Positions 1-6,815 of a stretch of DNA of 17,907 bases are shown in pieces. The stretch spans positions 1 to 17,907 of the forward strand of contig JBGPKX010000083.1 of NCBI GenBank assembly GCA_041486185.1. Reading direction: 5' to 3'. The position numbers were made by a program, and so were the translations under genes. This stretch comes from QHXW01 sp041486185 (GTDB lineage Bacteria > Acidobacteriota > Terriglobia > Bryobacterales > Bryobacteraceae). Numbering within the stretch: position 1 is the stretch's first letter; the number at the start of each line of letters is the position of its first letter. The notes under the pieces are model-generated. The model made no database searches, was not told the DNA's origin, and worked only from the letters and a program-made list of their open reading frames with translations.

Positions 1-108
1 AGCGAAACCTGCCGCAAGCAGCTCGAGAACGCCGAAACGCGCGTGGAAATGCTCATCCGCAAAGACGGCAAGATGCAGCCCGAACCGTTCCGCCCCGACA
101 AAGCATGA
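1..108 (+). CDS. xseB: Exodeoxyribonuclease VII small subunit (3' end only)
   Basis: Frame 1 is open from the left edge to a TGA and gives the last 35 residues. They contain CRKQLENAETRVEMLIRKDG followed by a proline- and glutamate-containing tail. The CxxxLxxAExRVExL pattern is typical of the C-terminal helix of XseB, the small subunit that multiplies on XseA to form the single-strand-specific exonuclease VII in the cytoplasm. The stop overlaps the next start as ATGA, so it is cotranscribed with the prenyl synthase gene. The order xseB-ispA is common in bacteria and supports the call. The start and N-terminus lie outside the window. Confidence 0.85.
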   Translation, partial: SETCRKQLENAETRVEMLIRKDGKMQPEPFRPDKA

Positions 109-989
109 GTTTTCGCGAGTACCTCGCCCGCCAGCAGCGCCTCATCGACCGCGAGTTGGAACGGTTGGTGCCTGCCGAAAACGTTCCGCCCGAGACCATC
201 CACCGCGCCATGCGCTACAGCCTGTTAGCCGGGGGCAAGCGCGTGCGGCCGGTCCTGTGCCTTGAGGCGGCACGGGCCATTTGCGATTCGCCGCGCGGCA
301 TCGAGACGGCCGCCTGCTCGCTCGAATTCGTACATACTTATTCTCTGATTCACGACGATCTCCCGGCGCTTGACAACGACGACTATCGCCGTGGCAAACT
401 CACTTGCCACAAAGTGTTCGGCGAAGCCATGGCCATCCTGGCCGGCGACGCGCTGCTGACGCTAGCGTTCGAAACGCTCTCGGCGATGGATTCTGTGGCC
501 GACGATCGCAAGACGCGCATCATGTTGGAACTTGCGACTGCGGCCGGAACCGTGGGTGGCATGATCGGCGGACAAGTGGCGGATCTCGAAGGCGAGGGCA
601 AACCGCCGGACGCGCAATTGCTCGATAGCATCCACCGCGCCAAAACCGGCGCCTTGCTCCGAGCGAGCGTCCGTATGGGAGCGATCTACGCGGGCGCCGA
701 TGAGCAGCAGCTCGATGCCGTTTCGCGCTATGGCGAGCACATTGGCCTGGCGTTTCAGATCGTGGATGACATCCTGGATGTCGAGCAGCCGAGCGAATCG
801 CTCGGGAAAACCGCCGGCAAAGACGCACAGCAGCACAAGATCACATTTCCGGCGGTCTACGGTCTGGAGGAATCGCGGCGCATGGCGGAGACCGAACGCT
901 TGAGTGCCCACCAGGCGCTGGTCATTTTCGGCGAGCGCGCCGAGCGGCTGCGCGAACTCGCGGACCTCATCGTCCAGCGCAAGTCATGA
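105..989 (+). CDS. ispA: Polyprenyl synthetase, farnesyl/geranylgeranyl diphosphate synthase type
   Basis: This 294-aa all-helical trans-prenyltransferase condenses isopentenyl diphosphate with allylic diphosphates to make C15 (possibly C20) diphosphate for quinones, carriers and hopanoids. Visible motifs are GGKRVRP (43-49), the first Asp-rich motif DDLPALDNDD (84-93) preceded by H83, the GGQVADLEG segment (155-163), K180-T181, and the second Asp-rich motif DDILD (221-225) followed by GK-D. The two-residue insertion in the first motif (DDx4D) is the bacterial IspA type. Length matches the family (about 290-300 aa). The ATG overlaps the xseB stop and the TGA overlaps the next ATG, so translation is probably coupled. 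Product chain length cannot be fixed from sequence alone. Confidence 0.93.
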   Translation: MSFREYLARQQRLIDRELERLVPAENVPPETIHRAMRYSLLAGGKRVRPVLCLEAARAICDSPRGIETAACSLEFVHTYSLIHDDLPALDNDDYRRGKLTCHKVFGEAMAILAGDALLTLAFETLSAMDSVADDRKTRIMLELATAAGTVGGMIGGQVADLEGEGKPPDAQLLDSIHRAKTGALLRASVRMGAIYAGADEQQLDAVSRYGEHIGLAFQIVDDILDVEQPSESLGKTAGKDAQQHKITFPAVYGLEESRRMAETERLSAHQALVIFGERAERLRELADLIVQRKS

Positions 990-1708
990 AGCAGCGGCTC
1001 GATCGTCTGCTGGTCGAGCGCGGCCTGGCCGAGTCCCGCGAAAAGGCGCAAGCTCTCATCATGGCGGGCGACGTGCTGGTGAATGGGCAGAAGGCGCTAA
1101 AGCCCGGCCACGCCATCGACTCTGCCAGCCGCATCGAAGTAACCGGTAAGGCTCCATACGTGAGCCGTGGCGGCATCAAGCTGGCGGCGGCGATGGACGA
1201 ATTCGGCATCGATGTGGCGGGCCGCGTGTGCATGGACATTGGCAGCTCCACCGGCGGCTTCACGGATTGCCTCTTGCAGCGCGGCGCGGCGCGCGTGCAT
1301 GCCGTCGACGTCGGCGCGGGCCAGCTCGATTGGAAGCTGCGCAACGATGCACGCGTGGTAGTGCATGAGGGCATCAATGCGCGCCACTTGCGGTTTGCAG
1401 ACATCGGCGAACTCGTGGACCTGGCCACATTCGACGTGAGCTTCATCTCCGTGACCCTGATTCTGCCCGCGGCCGCGCCCATTTTGCGCACCGGGGGCCG
1501 CATGGTTATACTCATCAAGCCACAGTTTGAGGTGGGGAAAGGCCAGGTCGGCAAAGGCGGCATCGTGCGCGCGCCGGAATTGCACCGCGAAGCGTGCGCG
1601 CGCGTCGAAGGCGCGGTGAAAAAGCTGGGCTTCGAAACGAGCATCATGGAAAGTCCCATCAGCGGCGCGGAAGGCAACAAGGAGTTCCTCCTCTATGCCC
1701 GTCATTAA
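986..1708 (+). CDS. tlyA: TlyA-family rRNA (cytidine-2'-O)-methyltransferase
   Basis: The protein has 240 aa. An S4 RNA-binding domain occupies about residues 1-55 (RLDRLLVERGLAESREKAQ...). A linker with YVSRGGIKL follows, then an FtsJ/RrmJ-like Rossmann methyltransferase with the SAM-binding motif DIGSSTGGFTD (84-94). The candidate catalytic tetrad is K65, D150 (TFDVSFIS), K178 (LIKPQFE) and a C-terminal Glu near GNKEFL (E229 or E233). In mycobacteria TlyA methylates 16S and 23S rRNA and its loss gives capreomycin resistance. The old name hemolysin is historical. The start overlaps the ispA stop as ATGA, and the gene overlaps nadK by 14 nt. The order tlyA-nadK is also seen in actinobacteria. 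Confidence 0.92.
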   Translation: MKQRLDRLLVERGLAESREKAQALIMAGDVLVNGQKALKPGHAIDSASRIEVTGKAPYVSRGGIKLAAAMDEFGIDVAGRVCMDIGSSTGGFTDCLLQRGAARVHAVDVGAGQLDWKLRNDARVVVHEGINARHLRFADIGELVDLATFDVSFISVTLILPAAAPILRTGGRMVILIKPQFEVGKGQVGKGGIVRAPELHREACARVEGAVKKLGFETSIMESPISGAEGNKEFLLYARH

Positions 1709-2558
1709 GGCTGTCGGCATCATCTCCAAGCCGGCCGTTCCGGCCGCGGGCGAGCTGGTTCCAAAACTGCTCGCGTGGCTCGCCGAGCGCAGCATCGCGG
1801 TGCGCTATGACGACGAAACCGCTACCTATGCCGGCACCCGCGACGGTATGCCGCGCGAGCAGGTTCCCGAAGGCGCGGACCTGGTCATCGTTCTGGGAGG
1901 CGATGGCACGCTGCTCTCGGCGGCACGCTCCATCGGTGCTCGCGAAATCCCGCTGTTCCCCGTGAATCTCGGCGGGCTGGGCTTTCTTACGGCCATCACC
2001 ATTGACGAGATCTACCCCAACCTCGAACGCGCATTCCGCGGTGAGCACCGCATCGGCAAGCGCAAGCTGCTGCATGCCGAGCTCCTCCGCGCGGAAAAAC
2101 CAGTGGCAAGCTGGGAAGCGCTGAATGACGTGGTAATCACCAAATCGGCGATCGCCCGCATGATCGATCTCGACGCCCACGTGGACCACATGTTCGTCTG
2201 CCGCTACAAAGCCGACGGGTTGATTATTGCGACACCCACCGGGTCTACCGCGTATTCGCTCTCCGCCGGCGGGCCCATCATCTTTCCATCCGTGGGCGCC
2301 ATCTGCCTGACGCCCATCTGCCCCCACATGCTCACCAACCGCCCGGTGATCGTGCCCGATACCAGCACTATCCGCGTCATCTGCCAAGCCGGGGACGATT
2401 CGGCGTTTCTGACCATCGACGGGCAGGTCGGCGAGCCGCTCCAAAAGGGCGACCAGATCGTTTGCCGCAGCTCCCCTCACACGCTCATGCTGATTCGTCC
2501 GCCCCGCATGCTGTTTTTCGATGTTCTGCGCGAGAAGCTCAAATGGGGCGAGCGTTGA
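1695..2558 (+). CDS. nadK: NAD kinase
   Basis: This 287-aa cytosolic enzyme phosphorylates NAD to NADP with ATP or polyphosphate. It carries the family signatures: GGDGT (68-72) in a beta-strand/loop context, NLGGLGFLT (91-99), NDVVI (144-148) and the NAD-binding glycine-rich segment DGLIIATPTGSTAYSLSAGG (174-193), then PICPHMLTNRPVI (207-219). Length and motif spacing fit PpnK/NadK. The start ATG lies inside the end of tlyA (14-nt overlap). The N-terminal sequence MPVIKAVGIISKP is a normal first beta-strand, so this start is preferred. The 3' end overlaps the following symporter gene by 16 nt. Confidence 0.95.
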   Translation: MPVIKAVGIISKPAVPAAGELVPKLLAWLAERSIAVRYDDETATYAGTRDGMPREQVPEGADLVIVLGGDGTLLSAARSIGAREIPLFPVNLGGLGFLTAITIDEIYPNLERAFRGEHRIGKRKLLHAELLRAEKPVASWEALNDVVITKSAIARMIDLDAHVDHMFVCRYKADGLIIATPTGSTAYSLSAGGPIIFPSVGAICLTPICPHMLTNRPVIVPDTSTIRVICQAGDDSAFLTIDGQVGEPLQKGDQIVCRSSPHTLMLIRPPRMLFFDVLREKLKWGER

Positions 2559-3757
2559 AGCGGCTTTCGCTCACGGCTTGGATTTTCATTGGAATGGCGG
2601 CCGGAATTGCGATGGGAATCGCGGCGCCCGGTGTGGCGGGCCGGCTCGCGCCTGTCAGCAACATCTTTCTCCGGCTCATCCGTTCCATCATCGCGCCGCT
2701 GATTTTCGGAACGCTGGTGTATGGCATCGCCGGCTCGGGCGACTTGAAACGCATGGGCCGCATCGGCCTGAAGGCCATCGTGTATTTCGAGGCCGTCACC
2801 ACGGTGGCGCTGTTCCTGGGCCTGGCGGCGGTGAACCTGGTGCGGCCAGGAGCGGGCTTGAAACTGGCGCCCATTGCCGCTGAGGCAGCCATCCCACAGG
2901 CCGCCCCCACGGTCGGCTCCGTGCTCGAGCACGTATTCCCCACCAGCGTGATTGATGCCATGGCCCGCGGCGACGTGCTGCAGATCGTCGTGTTCGCGTT
3001 CCTGTTCGGAGCGGCGTGCGCGGCCATCGGCGCCAAGGCGAAACCGGTAGTCGCGTTCTGCGAATCTCTAGCCGAGGTAATGTTCCGCTACACGAATTAC
3101 GTGATGTACCTGGCGCCGTTCGGTGTTGGGGCGGCCATTGCGGTGACCGTGGCCGGCAAGGGCGCGGGCGTGCTTTTCGGTCTGGGCAAGTTGATTCTGA
3201 CGATGTACGCCGCACAGATCGTTTTCGTGGCCCTGGTGCTAGGCTCGGTGGCGATGCTGTTCCGGATTCCCGCAGGCGCGTTCTACCGCGCGGTCCGCGA
3301 GCCATTCCTGATCGCGTTCTCGACGGCATCGAGCGAAGCCGCCCTGCCCCGTGCACTCGAGAACATGGAGCAGTTCGGCGTGCCCAAGCACATCGTGGCC
3401 TTCGTGCTGCCCACCGGTTACAGCTTCAACCTCGATGGATCGACGCTCTATCTTTCGCTGGCATCGGTGTTCGTCGCGCAGGCTGCCGGCGTGGAGCTGA
3501 CGCTCGGCCAGCAGTTGCTCATGATGCTCACCCTGATGCTCACAAGCAAAGGCGTGGCCGGCGTGCCGCGCGCCGCGCTCGTGATCCTGGCGGGCACGCT
3601 CGCGAGTTTTCACCTGCCCATGGAAGGCGTCGCCGTGCTGCTGGGAATCGACGCGGTCATGGACATGGCGCGGACGTCGGTGAATGTTCTGGGCAATTGC
3701 CTGGCTTCGGCGGTGGTGGCGCGCTGGGAAGGGGTGGAGTTTCGAGCTGCGGCCTAG
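2543..3757 (+). CDS. Dicarboxylate/amino acid:cation symporter (DAACS, SLC1 family)
   Basis: This inner-membrane secondary transporter of 404 aa, with about eight membrane segments plus two re-entrant hairpins, imports glutamate/aspartate or C4-dicarboxylates. HP1 carries FSTASSEAALP (259-269). TM7 has LPTGYSFNLDGSTLY (289-303), equivalent to the NMDGT region of GltPh. TM8 has DMARTSVNVLGN (374-385). The Asp and Arg used for acidic substrates in GltPh (D394, R397) align with D374 and R377. The Na1-site Asp (D405) aligns with Asn385, which would fit proton coupling (inference). The frame opens at 2462, but that stretch is the nadK 3' end. ATG 2543 gives the normal N-terminus, and TTG 2555 is an alternative. 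Glutamate versus dicarboxylate specificity is not decided. Confidence 0.9.
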   Translation: MGRALKRLSLTAWIFIGMAAGIAMGIAAPGVAGRLAPVSNIFLRLIRSIIAPLIFGTLVYGIAGSGDLKRMGRIGLKAIVYFEAVTTVALFLGLAAVNLVRPGAGLKLAPIAAEAAIPQAAPTVGSVLEHVFPTSVIDAMARGDVLQIVVFAFLFGAACAAIGAKAKPVVAFCESLAEVMFRYTNYVMYLAPFGVGAAIAVTVAGKGAGVLFGLGKLILTMYAAQIVFVALVLGSVAMLFRIPAGAFYRAVREPFLIAFSTASSEAALPRALENMEQFGVPKHIVAFVLPTGYSFNLDGSTLYLSLASVFVAQAAGVELTLGQQLLMMLTLMLTSKGVAGVPRAALVILAGTLASFHLPMEGVAVLLGIDAVMDMARTSVNVLGNCLASAVVARWEGVEFRAAA

Positions 3758-4179
3758 ATGGGCGCGCGCGAGAGACTGGTAATGAAATCGATGCCAGAGA
3801 TGTTCTTGCTGCTGAGCCGGTCGTCGTTGGTGAGGAAAAGATCGACTCCCGCGGACCCCGCGCACGCCAGTTGAATCGCATCGGGTGGCTTGATGGTTTT
3901 GTCCTGGCGGATGCTGGCGTATGCGCTCGCGGCTTCCAGACCGAAGGGCAGAACTTTGATTTCCGGATGTGAAAACAAGGCGAGATACCGTTTGCGAAGT
4001 GCTTCGTCTCCCCTGCCCACCGGCTTTACGAGTAACTCACCGACCGCCAGGGCGCTGGTGACGAGGTTGTCTCCGCGCTGGCGCATTCGCTGGCGCAGAT
4101 GGAGCACCTGCTCGCCAAATTGAGCGTTCTGCTCGAACAGGTAAATAAACAGATTCGTGTCCCAGAAAATCTGCGCCAG
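3754..4179 (-). CDS. PIN-domain (VapC-like) ribonuclease toxin with a probable CTG start
   Basis: Read from CTG 4179 the protein has 141 aa and begins MAQIFWDTNLFIYLFEQN, the classic first strand of a PIN domain. Acidic metal-site candidates are D7 (WDTN), E48 (AVGELL), D100 (KPPDAIQLA) and D119 (LTNDDRL), in the order expected for VapC toxins, which cleave RNA with Mg2+. No ATG, GTG or TTG lies between the upstream stop and WDTN. The first ordinary start in frame is GTG 4107, which would delete 24 residues and the first catalytic Asp. A Shine-Dalgarno AGGAG overlapping the antitoxin TAG stands 8 nt before the CTG. The gene is 11 nt downstream of its partner, and its TAG shares CTAG with the symporter stop. 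A sequencing error at an original ATG is the main alternative. Confidence 0.82.
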   Translation of the reverse strand: MAQIFWDTNLFIYLFEQNAQFGEQVLHLRQRMRQRGDNLVTSALAVGELLVKPVGRGDEALRKRYLALFSHPEIKVLPFGLEAASAYASIRQDKTIKPPDAIQLACAGSAGVDLFLTNDDRLSSKNISGIDFITSLSRAPI

Positions 4180-4192
4180 ATGCCTAACTCCT
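4177..4192 (-). promoter_or_regulatory. Ribosome binding site selecting the CTG start of the PIN toxin
   Basis: On the minus strand AGGAG (4192-4188) overlaps the TAG stop of the antitoxin gene (4193-4191). It is followed by eight bases and then CTG (4179-4177). Spacing and match are near ideal, whereas the in-frame GTG at 4107 has no comparable site and lies inside the PIN fold. The overlap with the stop suggests that terminating ribosomes re-initiate on the toxin, which would tie toxin synthesis to antitoxin synthesis. Confidence 0.65.
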
Positions 4193-4727
4193 AACGGCCG
4201 CCATCCTCGTTCTGTTCCCAGCCTGCGCGCAGACTAGCCACGTATTCATCGGCATTCGTGTCCGCCCAGATCTCTTTGCCCAGCCCCCACATCTCGAGGA
4301 TGGGATCCTGTTCCGCTTGCATGTCATTCCCCTTTCGGTTGCAATATTCACGCTCGTACCACTCGAGCAGCGGATGGTACTTGTCGGGCAGATCGGCCCG
4401 GTTGGGGATGATTTTCCCTTTGCGCGACGGATGCGCGCGATCGCCCGGCCGGAACAGCCGGTAAGTGTCGTCTTCGCGTCTGTAAAACATCCGATAGCGC
4501 GCCGAGTTCGGCTCAAGGTTCGCGACGTTGTGTAAGTAAACGTGCGCCGGAACGCCGGGACGAACCTCAGGATACGCGCGCGCGCGCTTCACCTGCTCGA
4601 TGATCTCCTTCGCGGAGAACGACGGACGGCCCGGGTACTCCTTGTGAAGAGTCGCCAGGGCTACCCAGGCTTCGTCGGCCACCAGAATATGATCCGGTGT
4701 TACTGGCTGAACCGCCTGTATTACCAT
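4191..4727 (-). CDS. Antitoxin-like fusion protein: uncharacterised N-terminal region plus VapB-like tail
   Basis: The protein has 178 aa. Residues about 15-115 contain FSAKEIIEQVKRA, a VRPGVPAHVYLHNVA segment and RYRMFYRREDDTYRLFRPGD, which looks like a small mixed alpha/beta, possibly winged-helix, domain. I remember this type as an uncharacterised domain next to PIN genes but cannot name it firmly. Residues 136-178 (DPILEMWGLGKEIWADTNAD..., ending GWE) have the GLGKEIW-D-YV-LR-GW pattern of short VapB-type antitoxins that wrap the PIN toxin. The fusion could serve as autorepressor and antitoxin in one chain. ATG 4727 is preceded by AGG six bases upstream. A (CG)6C run at 4575-4587 lies inside the coding region. 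The toxin follows after 11 nt. Partner role is inferred from the tail and gene order. Confidence 0.72.
   Translation of the reverse strand: MVIQAVQPVTPDHILVADEAWVALATLHKEYPGRPSFSAKEIIEQVKRARAYPEVRPGVPAHVYLHNVANLEPNSARYRMFYRREDDTYRLFRPGDRAHPSRKGKIIPNRADLPDKYHPLLEWYEREYCNRKGNDMQAEQDPILEMWGLGKEIWADTNADEYVASLRAGWEQNEDGGR
4320..4334 (-). promoter_or_regulatory. Possible internal translation start for a stand-alone 43-aa antitoxin
   Basis: Within the fusion gene the minus strand reads AAGGGG (4334-4329), six bases, then ATG (4322-4320). This ATG is codon 136 and opens exactly at the VapB-like tail (MQAEQDPILEMWGLGKEIW...), so a 43-aa antitoxin could be made separately from the long form. The purine run also encodes Lys-Gly, so chance is possible. 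The position at the domain border is what makes it notable. Confidence 0.4.
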
Positions 4728-4762
4728 GATTACCTATCAATACTAGTTATAACAGGTAAATC
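4728..4762 (-). promoter_or_regulatory. Toxin-antitoxin promoter with inverted-repeat operator
   Basis: On the plus strand GATTACCT (4728-4735) faces AGGTAAATC (4754-4762). The core TTACCT/AGGTAA is a perfect 6-bp inverted repeat with an 18-nt spacer, and the arms extend with one extra base. Inside the spacer, on the minus strand, lies an extended -10 TG-T-TATAAC (4754-4746). A start site about 7 nt further on leaves a leader of roughly a dozen bases containing AGG before ATG 4727. VapBC complexes usually bind such repeats over their own promoter. The surrounding 4728-4810 is strikingly AT-rich compared with its neighbours. No clear -35 is visible. Confidence 0.5.
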
Positions 4763-4810
4763 AGGCTTAAGCGAATGATTTATGTAAATATATTAAAATG
4801 AATAGCTTGC

Positions 4811-5821
4811 CTAAGCCCCTACAGGCGTTCCCAGCTTGGCGTACCAAGGTTTGGCGGTTTTAATAGCGTCGTTGACGGCGTTAATGTTCTTCACGCCTTC
4901 GTCGGCGAGCCAGTCCTCTAGCGCCTTCGCTCCTTGCTTGGCGTAGACCGGGATGCCTTCTTTCCATGTCGCGCGGCCGCACAGCACGCCCGAGAAATCC
5001 GTGCCGGCTTCGGACGCCATGTGAAGGGATTCGGTAAACTGTGCGTTGCTTACGCCGGCGCTGAGGTAGATGAACGGCTTGGTCGCCACGGCCGCGGCTT
5101 TGCGGAAATGATCGAGGGCTTCGGCGCGAGAGTAGGCTTTCTGGCCCTTATACACGCTTGATCCTTCCACGAATTCGGCATTGATCGGGACTTCCACTTT
5201 GAGCACGTCGACGTAGTATTGCGGCTTGGAAAATTCCAGCATGGTCTTGGTCACGATCTCGGGCTTGCGTTTGGCATACTCCGGGCCTTTTTCATCGCCG
5301 CCTTGCGGATCGTAACCGATAAATTCGAGGAAGAACGGAATCTCGTAAGCTTGACACTCGGCGCCGATGCGTTCGATAAACGCGTGCTTGATGTCGTTGA
5401 CCTTCGGGTCGTCGAACGGCGTGTAGTAGATCAGGACCTTGACCGCGTCGGCGCCCCAGTCTACTATGCGCTTCACCGAAACGTGCGGCAGCAGATCCGG
5501 CAGGCGGCCGGGCTGCGTGTTGTCGTAGCCGCTGGCTTCGTACGCGAGCAGCAGGCCGGCGTTCTTCGCGCGGACCTTGGCGGCGGGCAGCCCCCACTCG
5601 GGATCCAGCAGAATGGCGCTCGCGTGCGGCGTGAGCACCCTGCTGACCGCGACCTTGAACTCAGTCATCATTTCGTCGGTCACCTGCTTCTTGTCCACGC
5701 CTTTCGCGGCGGCGAGCGATTTCTGCAAGCTTCCGCGCTGATCCATGGCGGCCGCGGCTATCACCCCGGCTTTGTTCGCGAGCGCCTTCATGCGCCGCAT
5801 CTTACCTTCTGACAGTTTCAT
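4811..5821 (-). CDS. LacD-type class I aldolase (tagatose/fructose 1,6-bisphosphate aldolase-like)
   Basis: This 336-aa cytosolic TIM-barrel aldolase has MDQRGS (from about residue 26) and ILLDPEWGLPA (about 71-81), characteristic of the LacD family. Its VDVLKVEVP segment holds the likely Schiff-base lysine K208. LacD cleaves tagatose 1,6-bisphosphate to dihydroxyacetone phosphate and glyceraldehyde 3-phosphate, and relatives also accept other hexose bisphosphates. No lac, gat or tag genes are nearby, so the physiological substrate may be fructose 1,6-bisphosphate or a sulfo-sugar phosphate (inference). ATG 5821 is chosen because AAGGAG lies eight bases upstream and the family N-terminus starts there. 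The frame stays open to 5905 but only across the ribF 3' end. The gene overlaps ribF by 20 nt and ends the operon. Confidence 0.85.
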   Translation of the reverse strand: MKLSEGKMRRMKALANKAGVIAAAAMDQRGSLQKSLAAAKGVDKKQVTDEMMTEFKVAVSRVLTPHASAILLDPEWGLPAAKVRAKNAGLLLAYEASGYDNTQPGRLPDLLPHVSVKRIVDWGADAVKVLIYYTPFDDPKVNDIKHAFIERIGAECQAYEIPFFLEFIGYDPQGGDEKGPEYAKRKPEIVTKTMLEFSKPQYYVDVLKVEVPINAEFVEGSSVYKGQKAYSRAEALDHFRKAAAVATKPFIYLSAGVSNAQFTESLHMASEAGTDFSGVLCGRATWKEGIPVYAKQGAKALEDWLADEGVKNINAVNDAIKTAKPWYAKLGTPVGA

Positions 5822-6815
5822 GCGAGTCTCCTTGTGAATATTCAAAAATGGGTTGCCGCGTCCACTTAACCGATCGGCGGAAATAAGCCTTGGCGTGCGT
5901 GACATCTTTGAGGATTTGTGCCTTCAGGGCTTCCGGACTCTCGAATTTCCGTTCGTCGCGCAGCCGCCACAGAAATTCCACCTGAATCGAGTGCGGTGCG
6001 GCGCCCTCGAGCGGATCGAGCAGGAATGTCTCGATCGACAGGCGATCGTCCCCTCCAAACGTGGGCCGGCAACCGATATTGGTCACCGACGCCCAATGGC
6101 GGCCGCCATCGAGATCTCGCGTGCGCGTGACGTATACACCTCGCTGGGGCAGCACCTCGGATCGCGTCGCAAGATTCAAGGTCGGCACGGTTTTCTTAGC
6201 GCCGACTCCGTGTCCGGAAACCACGTCGCCATCGAGCGCATAGGGCCGCATCAGCAAACGGGCCGCGCGCGCCACCTTACCGGCTTCCACCAGGTGTCGC
6301 AGGCTGCTGCTCGACGCCTGCACGCCACGGCACCAAACCGCCGGTACGATTTCGGTGGTGTACCCGAAGTGCTTTCCCAAGGACTTCAGCAGGAGCGTGT
6401 CGCCGGCCTTCTTGTGGCCGAAGCGGAAATTCTCGCCGACTACTATGGCGCGCGCGCCAAGCTTGCGGACCAGCACTTGTTCGACAAATTGCTCCGGCGT
6501 AAGCCGCGCTACCTCCGCATTGAATGGCAGGATGAGCACCTGCTCGATCCCCTGCGCGCGCATGAGAGCGCAACGCTGCTCCGGCGTGGTCATCAGGCGC
6601 GGCGCGCGATCTGGCGCCACGACCTTGGTCGGATGCGGGTCGAATGTCAGAACCGAAGGTTTCCAAGCCTGCTCCTCGGCAATCTCCCGCACGCGCCGCA
6701 GAATCCGGCGGTGTCCGGCGTGCACGCCATCGAAATTGCCGATAGTGAGAACCGAAGGCCCGAAATCGGCCGGCACGTCGTCGAGGCCGCGAAAAAGGCG
6801 CAATGTGGCGCTCAT
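5802..6815 (-). CDS. ribF: Bifunctional riboflavin kinase / FAD synthetase
   Basis: This 337-aa cytosolic enzyme makes FMN from riboflavin and then FAD. The N-terminal adenylyltransferase half has IGNFDGVHAGH (26-36), TFDPHP and VVGENFRFGHKKAGD. The C-terminal kinase half has GHGVGAKKTVPTLNLA, with the PTxN Mg/ATP motif, then RGVYVT, NIGCRPTFGG, SIETFLLD and the terminal LRDERKFESPEALKAQI. The usual GRxLGFPTAN stretch reads AKKTVPTLNLA here, a modest variation. The ATG directly abuts the TAG of the upstream MBL gene, and the 3' end overlaps the aldolase. No FMN riboswitch-like leader precedes it, as expected for an internal operon gene. Confidence 0.94.
   Translation of the reverse strand: MSATLRLFRGLDDVPADFGPSVLTIGNFDGVHAGHRRILRRVREIAEEQAWKPSVLTFDPHPTKVVAPDRAPRLMTTPEQRCALMRAQGIEQVLILPFNAEVARLTPEQFVEQVLVRKLGARAIVVGENFRFGHKKAGDTLLLKSLGKHFGYTTEIVPAVWCRGVQASSSSLRHLVEAGKVARAARLLMRPYALDGDVVSGHGVGAKKTVPTLNLATRSEVLPQRGVYVTRTRDLDGGRHWASVTNIGCRPTFGGDDRLSIETFLLDPLEGAAPHSIQVEFLWRLRDERKFESPEALKAQILKDVTHAKAYFRRSVKWTRQPIFEYSQGDSHETVRR

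Noticed and set aside
3016..3972. Plus-strand frame of 318 aa overlapping the symporter and the toxin gene
   Set aside because: Out of frame with the symporter, which has all family motifs. The composition is shadow-like.
4107..4107. GTG start for the PIN toxin
   Set aside because: It would remove the WDTN catalytic strand and has no suitable Shine-Dalgarno. The CTG at 4179 restores the fold.
4763..4816. GGCTTA...TAAGCC inverted repeat as a terminator for the aldolase operon
   Set aside because: Only six pairs around a loop of roughly 40 bases, and one arm overlaps the aldolase stop. Too weak to call.
5822..5905. Longer N-terminus for the aldolase
   Set aside because: The extension lies over the ribF 3' end and does not resemble the family. 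AAGGAG precedes ATG 5821.
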